Assembly: GCA_016802295.1 (NCBI GenBank) | Contig: JAESIW010000124.1 | Coordinates: 465,521 to 529,520 of the forward strand | Reading direction: 5' to 3' | Length of the DNA: 64,000 bases | DNA from: Brachionus rotundiformis | Taxonomy: Eukaryota; Rotifera; Eurotatoria; Ploima; Brachionidae | Part shown: positions 55,578-64,000 of the stretch, one piece after another | How positions within the stretch are numbered: position 1 is the first letter of the stretch | Layout of the letters: the number at the start of each line of letters is the position of its first letter | Position numbers and translations under genes: made by a program | The notes under the pieces: generated by a model | What the model saw: the letters and a program-made list of their open reading frames with translations, nothing else | What the model was told of the DNA's origin: nothing | Databases searched by the model: none

Positions 55578-58522
55578 GCTTTATGCTATAAATTTTTTTT
55601 ACTCTTAACTTGTTTATTTTTATGCGAGACTTATTTTTGTATGCTTTAATCATCAAATATTGATACGTCACTTAATTTTTTTTGTTTATGCGTTAATAAG
55701 TTTTTTCTTATACTGTAATTTCTATTTTTTATGCGTCAAATACATTTTTCCAATCTGAAAAGATAAAATGATCTGTCTTTACGTTATGAACAAGTCGCAT
55801 TGGATCAAATAAAGAATTGGTACCCAAAATCTTACCAGAAAACCATAATAAATGCCTTGTTCAATTCATTTTAAGGTTTGAAATCTTGATAAATTAATCA
55901 CAAAGAATTGGTTTTTTTTTATTATTTAAAAAGACTAGCTGACTTATCATTGAAGAAAAAAGGAAATAATATCTTATGAAAGATGACAAGAAAACAATTA
56001 GATTGCGTAGTTCCTTAAATTTTATGTTTCAAAATGATATGTTTTATTTGTATAGAAATATTCAATCTTTTTTTAATAAGAGCAAAAATTTTTAATCATC
56101 ATACTAATAGTCACATATCAGTTTTCACCCTAAAAATTTTTGTATATCAAGTTAAATTTAAAAAAATAAATTTAAATGCTTCATGAACCTTGAAATAATC
56201 ATAACTTAATCTAATTATCTAATAAAATATATTATATCTTATTTAAAGATTCATATAAATCAAGACGGGAAACAAAAACAATCCTAATTGCCCGTAATTA
56301 AGCATTGAAATTATTTTCTGATTGATATCATGATATTTTAAAAAAATTGGCTTTAATTAGCTTAAGGGTTGAGCTTATATTGGAATTTTGTTTTTAATTT
56401 TAAGATGGTTAAAATGAATGAAACAAGACTGGTACTCTAAAAATGCTTCTTTTCTAAGCAAACACATTTTTTATAAAAGTATTTTATCAAAAATAAAAAG
56501 GTTAAATATTTATCATTGTAAAATAAATAAAAATAAGCCCAAAATCAATAATTTTATGGATATAATTATTAACTTAAGACACTAGTTTGCACTTCTGATT
56601 TGTTTGCTAAAATAATGTAATTAATTTGGTAGAGACCAAGCGTGCGAAGATATGGGTTTATGGTAAATAAAAGATTATAAAGTAAAAAAAAGCTAAAGCG
56701 TTTAATTTTTGATTCTAAAGACAGTTCTAATTGAAAATTGAACAAACTATTCTGGTCTATGTGATCTCGAAGGATAAATAAAAAACAAAAGTTATTTTAG
56801 ATATTTTTTATTTGCCATAGACATCTAATAAGCCTTATATTCAGATAGGAATTATTTTCTTTTTAATCTTTTTTTAATTTCCCAGTTGATTTCAGCTTTT
56901 CGTAAAATAAAATAAACCTGCTGAAATTCAATTACATCAATTCATTAGCTAATAATATTTTTAATAAGAAAAAAAAAACAAATATTGATATAACCTAAAA
57001 TTAAATCTATTTAATAGATAAAATTAAATCTATTTAATAGATAATTATTTTTGTGTGCAGAGTCTTAAAGCGATAAAATCAATCATTTACAGAATTTTTC
57101 TTTGAATAGAAATAATAATGTGTAATAGAAAGAATATTAATGTGTCCGCATATATGTTACTCTTTTAAAGATAAAAATATAAGATTGATATAAATGATAA
57201 AAAACATGTTTTTTGGCAAAAGTTTAAAAAAAATTTTGTCTGTTCCTAAAAAATGTATTTGTCTATTAATTTCTAGGCTTTGGAATATTCTAATTTTAAA
57301 AGATCAGATAATAACACAATTTACGATCTTATCTGAATTTTTTGGCTAAACCTGGCACAATTGAAATTATCAATTATTTTAACAAGTGATTAAAATCTGG
57401 TTTAATTTACCACTGCTAAATCAAAAATACATTTTTAAATCCAAAATACCTGCGATTTTTATATTTTTATTATACATAAGTAAATTTATAAAAGAATAGT
57501 TTCATTCGGAGCAAAATTTAATATTATTTGTGGATATTTATTTTTTCATTCTAAGTATGGAAATAAAAATAACAAAAAAAGCACGTAACTAAAATGTTGA
57601 CTAAATAAATAATATTTGAATTTTTACTCAAACAACATTAATAATAAAAATAATAAAGTTTTTGTGATAAAATATTTGATTGTAAATGACAGTTTTAATT
57701 ATGTCATAAAATCCTCAAAAATTAAAAAATTTAGAAATTCTAATAATTCACAAGTGTTGTACAATAAAAGATAATTTTTATTTAAAATGCTTCATTTTAA
57801 AAACGATATCTGAATCTATTAATAAATCTGCATATATTTCCAATTCAAGTGGTATTTATCTTTTAATTACTTTATTTTCTGAATTATTCCTCTTTATCTA
57901 ATCAATAAAAATGAAACTCAATATATCTTTTGTCAGCAATTAGCTGGCTCAAAGCAATGCAACTGTTTAACCTATTGTCTAAATTTTTGCTTATGCTGGC
58001 TGAATTGAACTTGAAGACATTCTAAAAAATGCTGAAATAATTTAATTATGATTTTGTTTGACTAATTTTTGACAAAAAAATGGAAAAATCAATTAAAAGT
58101 TATGAAAGTAAATGATTAATAATTAAAGTTTGTAGAAAAAAAAACAAATGAAAAATGACTTTTTAGAATTTGGCTTTTGAAAGTACCTTGGGACTCGATC
58201 TTTTGACAAAAAATTCCATCTAAAATATATTATTGATTTGGTAAAAATTGCAGATTTTTCTGAACAATATCATTTCTAGTAGAAAACAATTATTTCTTAA
58301 AAAATACAAGATATAAATAGCGAAATTTTAGGACTAGCTTAGGGTATTTGATTAATAAAAATTATCATTATTTTTATTTTTTATTTAAAAATAGTAATTA
58401 AATCGCTAATATAAAGAGTTATTTTAAATAGGTTTATTGAAAGGGATTTTCATATAAATTTAGAAACAAAATGTTTTCAAATTTCTATATTATTATTAAA
58501 TTGTCTGATTAAAATTTGAAAG

Positions 58523-58681
58523 ATGGTAAAACTGTTTTTTGGAAAAATACTAGCATGGTTTGGATTTGATGCTGAAAACGAGAATGAACCAAATCTGTAT
58601 CCATTAGACAACGCAGTCAGAAAATCTTATTTTTATTCATTAGATGTTTATTATTTGATCGAGGGACGTGAACTCTGCTAA
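58523..58681 (+). CDS. Short hypothetical ORF (52 aa)
   Basis: An ATG-initiated frame coding for a mixed, non-low-complexity peptide beginning MVKLFFGKILAWFGFDAENE and ending in EGRELC. It stands out from its AT-rich surroundings by balanced residue composition. A second open frame lies about 200 bp downstream (58853-59127), and a GTATCC near 58608 could splice to the CCAG at 58852, fusing the two. I do not recognise either part. It could be a small gene, one exon of a larger one, or chance. Confidence 0.25.
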   Translation: MVKLFFGKILAWFGFDAENENEPNLYPLDNAVRKSYFYSLDVYYLIEGRELC

Positions 58682-58852
58682 TAATTTTTTAAATTGATTT
58701 AATAAAATAAATTCTTAGTTTTAAATTTTTGAATTTTTTGTTATTAAAATAATATGCCAGTCATCTAAATTATTGTTGGTTCTAAGAAGGCCTAATATAG
58801 TTCTTCATAACAATTCCATAAATCTAAAGTAAATTTTGGATCTTTTCTACCA

Positions 58853-59127
58853 GGAACTTTGGTCCTTTTATTGCTTCTAATATGATAAACTTCAAAATAC
58901 TCTTTAATCATCCAAAATACAGCCTTGAAGTTTTTCAAAAGCTTCGAAAACATGTTTTACTGGCACAAAGGCTAAACAGGCTAATGAATGGAATTTATTA
59001 TAGCCGATTGAAGGCAAAAGAGACACTTAAGGGACTGTTTCTTGTTTTTGAACATAATAAGCCAACAATTCAAAAATCACAAGGACTGCATCAAATTATA
59101 AATTTTAATAAATATCTCTTTAATTAA
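58853..59127 (+). CDS. Hypothetical basic ORF, possible terminal exon
   Basis: An open frame following a T-rich tract and TACCAG acceptor-like site at 58852. It reads NFGPFIASNMINFKILFNHP and then a helical, Arg/Lys/Leu-rich stretch (FQKLRKHVLLAQRLNRLMNG). It ends at a TAA at 59125-59127. The composition is protein-like. It may join the short frame at 58523 in the same direction. No domain recognised; treat as a prediction only. Confidence 0.3.
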
Positions 59128-59775
59128 TCATCGGTCTATCTTGTCTAATTAAACTTCAATTTTCCCTAAAAAAAAATCTTCTTTATTTTTGCAAAAAAAA
59201 ATCACCTCGACAATTAAAATTTGATTTTGATTACATAAAATTAAAAACATATCTATTATTATTATTAAAGCTTGATATTCTTACTTTCTTGAACTTGGTA
59301 AACTTTGGAATTTAGACTAAAAATCATACTACTATTATCTAATACTATTCGTAGACAGTAGATTTGAAAAAAGCGATATCTTATCTATTAGAAAACAAGT
59401 TTGCCTATTTAATTCTTCGAAAAATGAGACAAATAAAATTCTAAAAAGATAATAATTAATATTTGAATTAGTAAAATAAAATTAAATAAAATGATCAAGG
59501 CTCTTTATTTTTTTAATTTGGGATTATGTTAAAAGATTCTATTAGTTTATTTTAGTTTATTTTTTTCTTCAAATTTTCATTTATAAATTATTATATTATT
59601 TTATTACAAATAAAATTAATTAAAGCCTAGCCAAGGTGGAAAAAAACCAGAAAAAAAAATTTTTATTCAATTCAATTACTAGTTTAAATATTGATTTATT
59701 TTTTAGCTATTTTGTTAATTTTTATTTTAATTCTAATTTTTATTAATTAAATTAGATAAAAATTAACTATTCAGA

Positions 59776-60527
59776 ATGAGGCATTTTTTGACTTTTTTAG
59801 TATTTTTAATTTTGACAATAAAATACAATTTGACTTTGGTAAGTTAATTTAAGTATTTGGGACTTTTTGAATTGTTTCTTGACAAAAAGAAAACAGATTG
59901 TGGTTCAAAGTATGGATGCTTCAAAATACCCAATGACTGTGAAGAACTTAACTGTGATTATATTGTCAAGTGGCGGGATAATGGAACCTATACAGACTTT
60001 ATAATGCAAGCTAAACCAATGCAGTCCAGTTTCTACCTTGCCATCGGATTTTCATATGATCGTAAAATGGGTGAAGATTGTGTTGTTATGTGCAAGCATA
60101 GCTCTGTAGGCAAATCATCCATTGAACATTACTACAACCCAAAAAAAGATAAAGATACCCAAGTACTTGTACCAAATAATCGAACAATAGGCCTAACTCA
60201 ATCAAATATAACACTTGATGACAATTTTTTGACCTGTTCTTTCAAGAGAGTAAAATCGGTCAAAAATCTTAAGGAATACTTCGATCTAAATGAGACGTAT
60301 TATTTGTTAATGGTAAAAGGATATTTGGATCCAGATAGTAAGAATCAATTTTTTTAAAAAAAAGAATTTATTTAAGTTTAATTAAAGATGAACCGATAAA
60401 TCACAAAAAAAATAAATTTGCCAGTCATGACCTCATCAATTTTACTTCAACTACAAATAGAAAAAATGATTTTAAATTTAGGGTTAGAAAATTTAAACCC
60501 TATGAAATCAAGAAGAATAAATTATAA
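59776..60527 (+). CDS. Secreted DOMON-domain protein, 3 exons
   Basis: Exons 59776-59838, 59890-60337 and 60388-60527 (introns of 51 and 50 bp) give 216 residues. Residues 1-21 form a signal peptide (RHFLTFLVFLILTIKY). The remainder reads like one DOMON domain: CDYIVKWRDNG, DFIMQAK, SSFYLAIGFSYDRKMGEDCVVMC, a variable loop, NRTIGL, LTCSFKR, then TYYLLMVKGYLDPD, and after the second intron SHDLINFTS. DOMON domains bind heme or sugars and occur in DBH-like monooxygenases and extracellular redox proteins; no second catalytic domain is seen here. If the second intron were not removed, the frame would end just after it starts; its GTAAGA donor is strong. Several N-glycosylation sites are present (NGT, NRT, NIT, NET). 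Confidence 0.78.
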
Positions 60528-60950
60528 CCATTAGACTTATTACTTTATTGCTTGAGAGACAAAATAATTTAAATATTAAATAAATATTTTTACTAAAAAT
60601 TTTATATAATAGACAAAATTAATTATTTTAGTTAGTTTAATTAACAAACTTATTTAATTTTAACTCAATGGTTGATGAATTTAAGGAATGCTGTAACTTA
60701 GGTTTAATTAAGATTTTATCTAACAAAACCAAAGTACAAAATACCAAACAATATTCAAAAATATTGAAAAAAAATTGCAAAAATTTGTGAACCTAATGAT
60801 AGCTTCTATATCAGAGATTGACCTCAGTTTTTTGCATGAAGCTAACTGGTCAAAGCTTCCTACTGCTACCTCAGAAGTCGGAAAAAACCATCATAACTGG
60901 TTGGTTAAGATGAGCAACTGTATGCGATTTCCTTTACAGAGAGTCGAAAC
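60528..60950. other. AT-rich flank of the DOMON gene
   Basis: No gene seen. The open frame running from about 60775 into the repeat region has no recognised motif and crosses an abrupt composition change. Confidence 0.4.
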
Positions 60951-62060
60951 TTTTGAATTGTTTGTGCAACCAACTTTGCGAATAAGCGTAGGAGACCGAA
61001 GGTCGACGGCGCGTTTCGCACCTCTCGATGTGCCATTCTGACGAAAATTGTCAACTCGCTATATCGGTGCAATGCGGGGGCTATAGGCGCGGGGGAAAAA
61101 ATGACCTAAAAAATGGACTTTTTAATTCAGGTGATATTAAGATTTTTTTGGGGGTTTTCGGGGTCGTAGATTACGAATATCGACTTGGTTTTTGGATTGG
61201 GTTTTAGGAGGAGGCGTTAGGGCTGTTTTTAGGCATTTTTTTGCATTAAAACGCGTTTAAAACACGTCCTTTTCAACGATATAGCGAGATAATAAGAAAT
61301 TCAGAATTCTCGGCAAAAAATGAGTCAGAAAAAGTGTCTTTGGAGCTAAATCGTTGAAAGGCCGAGGCTGTTGGCGCTATTGACAAATTTTGGCCTATAT
61401 TTGTAATGGAGAATTGTTTGAGTGAAAAGGTGGAAATAAAGTGTTTTCTGGGCTAAAAGAGTGTGCTGATTACGAATTTGGACTTGGTTTTTGGATTTGA
61501 CCTAAAAGGGGGCGGGGGGGTCTAATTTGGGCAATATTTCTCATTAAAACACGTCTATAAGACGTAACTTTGATCGATTTTAGTGATTTCAAGTGTGCTG
61601 ATTACGAATATTGACTTAGTTTTCGAAGGTGATATAATGGTGAAGCGTGGGGCAGGATTTAGGCATTTTTTGGGATTTAAACGAGCTTACATGACGTCCC
61701 TTTAAATAACATAGCGAATTTTCCACAAAATTTGAATTCTTCTCGAAAAATAAGTCAGAAAAAGTATTTTTGGAGCTATGTAAAGGTGTTAGGTGCCAGC
61801 TATAGGTCCTTTTGACCAAAAAAGAGCTTAAGTGGATAAGTTGAAAAAAATTCGGTAAAAATTATTTATGAGCTAATCGAGTGTCCTGATTACGAATATT
61901 AACATTATCTTTTCACTGGATCTAACCGAGAAACGTGAGGTCTTGATTTTGCAAATCTTGGAATTTGATGGAGCTCTCAAGACGACTTTGTCAGTATCAT
62001 AGCGAATTGTTTGAGTGAAAAATTAGGAATAAAGTGTTTACTAGGATAAAAGATTATGAT
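60950..62060. repeat. GC-richer degenerate tandem repeat, about 430-bp period
   Basis: GATTACGAAT with flanking similarity recurs at 61169, 61468, 61600 and 61888. The block ATAGCGA...GTCAGAAAAAGT.TTTTGGAGCTA occurs at about 61279 and again 432 bases later; AGAATTGTTTGAGTGAAAA occurs near 61409 and 62004. Alternating spacings of about 299/132/288 point to a compound unit of about 430 bp made of two related halves. Base composition is far above the neighbours. No long open frame. Confidence 0.65.
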
Positions 62061-62184
62061 GGATACGATTTTTAATTTAAATTTTTTTTTTAAGTGACCC
62101 AGAGGCAAACCCTAAATTAAATATTTAAAAATTTAATTAAATTTTCAACTGAATCGAGCTGACAAATTAATTGGACTTTTTCGT

Positions 62185-62400
62185 TCCAGTTCCAATCACC
62201 GTTCCATACTCCGTTCTCGACCCGTTCCAGTTCCAATCACTGTTTCATTCACCGTTCCATTCACCGTTCCCTTTCCATACTCCATTCCCGACCCGTTCCC
62301 GTTCCAATCACCGTTCCATTCACCGTTTCCGTTCCAAACACCGTTCCATTCACCGTTCCAGTTCCATACTCCATTCAAGACCCGATACGGTTCCAAGAAA
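62185..62400. repeat. Minisatellite, TTCCATTCACCG-type units
   Basis: About 215 bp of 6- and 12-bp units (GTTCCA, TTCCATTCACCG). A higher-order marker CCATACTCC.TTC..GACCCG recurs at about 62204, 62275 and 62364. Open frames on both strands are repeat artefacts (NGEWNG-type peptides). Confidence 0.8.
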
Positions 62401-62454
62401 TTTTTTAGGATTTAAAAATTTTTTTTTTTTAATTATTTATTTTAAAATAAAGTT

Positions 62455-63300
62455 TTAATGTTCAACCCAATTTCCTTTTTTTTCATTTACTAATTTTAAA
62501 ACTTTTTTAATATGGTTTATATATTTTTTACATTTTTCTTCATTTAAACTTCTTTCAAAGCTTCTTATTGCTCTTATAAGTTCTTGTTCACTTTTACATT
62601 GTTTTTTCCTAACAAAGTCTTTCATTTCATGCCAAAGGAGTTCCATAGGATTAAAAATCTGGAGATTGTGGTGAAGTTTTTATCTTTTAAAATTTCAATA
62701 ATGTTTTTTTTTTAATATTTTGAATTTACACAGACTATATTTGTTTCCTCTAAGAATTTTGTACATCTCCGCGATCTATGTTTTGGATCATTGTCCTGTA
62801 TGAGAAATACCGAACCTGAATAATTTTTATCTACGTACGGACAAAGATAATTTTTAAGGATATTTTCGTACGAGTATTGATTTAAATTGGTATTAAATAA
62901 CTAAAAATAAAGGATAATTATTCAGATATAATTATTTTAAATTAACTATTACCACAAATTTTGAGGGACCTTTAAAGCTAATAGCGGCCCATATATTTAT
63001 CTTTATTGAGCTTTTTGAGCTGATACATGCTTTTAGGTCTTGTCATATCGTTTATTTATTTGGTTTTGATTCAGTGAAGGTTTCTTTCTTAATCGTCTCC
63101 AGTAATAGTTCATTTCTTGATATTTAGATTAATTTTTTGGGTTTTGGTAAAAATTGTTTTACTTTTTCTGTATAAGGCTACAGTTGATTGACTTATTTTG
63201 ACATTGAAAAGTTTAAAAACTCCAATGGACAAGTCTCTAGCAGTTACTAACCCATTAGTCTTCTCTATCCTATCCTGGAAGACATAAAAAAATAAAAAAT
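62455..63300 (-). mobile_element. Tc1-like DNA transposon, decayed transposase
   Basis: On the minus strand, in order: a helix-turn-helix part ending VKISQSTVALYRKSK, IWAAISFKGPSKFV (compare VWGxISxxG), VFLIQDNDPKHRSRRCTKFL (catalytic Asp block), PDFNPMELLWHEMKDFVRKK (compare DLNPIENLW) to a stop at 62455. Stops and frameshifts break it several times. Between KFV and the following LFNTNLNQYS there is a segment with GTAATA...TTTTTAG ends that could be an intron. No terminal repeats located. Confidence 0.8.
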
Positions 63301-63399
63301 CTTATAAAATTGCATGTGAAAAATTTACTTTTAAAAAATTCCTGATTACTGGAGTCACTTTTTGATTTTTTCTTTGACTTTTAAAAAACATTTGATACT

Positions 63400-64000
63400 T
63401 TAATAGCGTGCGCTACTAAATAAAAAGAGAGAGAGGGAAAAAACAAAACAAAATAAAACTTTCTTCTCTAACTCTTTATTCTAAAAAAGAAAAATAATAA
63501 AACAACAAAAATAAAAATAAAAATCTATTCATGAGGTCTCTCTGTGAGTTTGTTTGGGAGTCCCTTTGGGTCACGGACTCTTGACATTGTTGCGGAGAGA
63601 CCTAGGCCTCTACTTCGCCCAATTACCGCTCCGAGCAAGGTATCCAAGCGGACACTGATTTGGGAGTCGGGGTATAAACGGATTCCCCGACTTGATGTGG
63701 AGACGGATGTCTTCACCGATCCGGTAGCCAGATCCGTTTCACTGGTTATGTTTTCCTTGGGGTCGGATTCTTCTGACCAGTTCGGTTCCGTGGGTTTGGG
63801 GGAGAAGTCGAGTGGTATCCAGCAGGTGATGTAATTTTCCGGGCCGCACACCATGAGCTGCCGATCGAAGGACCATGAGCACGGACAGCTCATGGCATCG
63901 ATGCCATGGCATCGTATCATCTGCAAGAGCCATTTGTTTTCCTGGATCTTGTTCATGGTTAGGAACAGCAGTGGGACGGGCCGCCTGTCAACGATGCGGC
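63400..64000 (-). mobile_element. 3' part of an LTR retrotransposon, cut by window edge
   Basis: The minus-strand open frame runs from beyond the right edge to a TAG at 63525. It includes RRPVPLLFLTMNKIQENKWL, a Cys-bearing stretch, YITCWIPL, TGSVKTSVST, LYPDSQISVRLDTLLGAVIG and GLGLSATMS. The last blocks match the element in the P2X-E intron, where the frame is broken. Behind it comes a pyrimidine-rich run and TAGTAGCGCACGCTATTA (63403-63420), also shared. The open frame suggests a younger copy. Its role (C-terminal Pol or an extra ORF) is unclear. Confidence 0.65.

Larger units (their letters stand above)
51397..59775. other. Gene-poor AT-rich region
   Basis: Upstream of P2X-E up to the DOMON gene. 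It contains a degenerate LINE (52130-53590), a LINE-type tail with (ATT)n near 55480-55577, a short 24-bp tandem duplication near 57001-57044, and two small hypothetical frames near 58.5-59.1 kb. Nothing else supported. Confidence 0.5.

Noticed and set aside
62196..62396. Open frame encoding an NGEWNG-rich peptide
   Set aside because: It is the translation of a 12-bp minisatellite, and both strands are open for the same reason.
63544..63834. Plus-strand open frame near the right edge
   Set aside because: It is antisense to the retroelement frame that matches the copy in the P2X-E intron; that match decides the strand.
1..64000. CRISPR arrays, bacterial operons or ribosome-binding sites
   Set aside because: The genes have spliceosomal introns and animal families; no regular spacer arrays were seen.

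Overview
This window is AT-rich eukaryotic DNA. It has short spliceosomal introns (mostly 45-60 bp, GT...AG), AATAAA-type 3' ends and many decayed transposons. The gene content is animal: ATP-gated P2X channels, seven-transmembrane receptors, chymotrypsin-fold proteases, a secreted ferritin, a DOMON protein and a RhoGEF-like protein. P2X genes together with tiny introns and very low GC fit a small lophotrochozoan-type invertebrate. A Brachionus-like rotifer is my best guess, but that is inference and was not tested.

Layout: (1) 1-35 kb holds four P2X genes on the + strand (A 1156-2809, B 12070-13933, C 19956-23476, D 32017-34634), spaced by gene-poor DNA with LINE fragments and fold-back elements. 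Between C and D lie two intronless 7TM receptor genes: a 777-residue protein with a large ectodomain (24087-26420, +) and a class A peptide-type receptor (29477-30502, -). Directly behind P2X-D, 82 bp after its stop, is a small secreted Gly/His-rich protein gene (34716-35015). (2) 36-47 kb on the - strand holds a Dbl-homology-like gene, a four-exon secreted ferritin with a degenerate ferroxidase site, and three tandem serine proteases. (3) 47.6-51.4 kb holds a fifth P2X gene (E, - strand) whose 2.4-kb intron contains a gutted LTR retrotransposon. (4) 51.4-64 kb is mostly non-coding. It has a LINE, one DOMON gene (59776-60527), a GC-richer degenerate tandem repeat (about 60.95-62.06 kb), a TTCCATTCACCG-type minisatellite, a decayed Tc1-like transposon and the 3' part of a second LTR element running off the right edge.

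The five P2X proteins assemble to similar lengths (419-429 residues) with all exon phases closing. They keep the ATP-contact lysines, the NFR motif, the ten ectodomain cysteines, both membrane segments and the YxxxK motif. They split into two subfamilies (A/D and B/C/E) by sequence and intron pattern, so this is a local expansion of purinergic channels. The proteases are a second tandem expansion with non-tryptic specificity pockets.

No complete autonomous transposon and no intact RNA gene was recognised. Splice sites were placed by eye using reading frame and paralogue comparison, so exon ends could be off by a few bases where noted.
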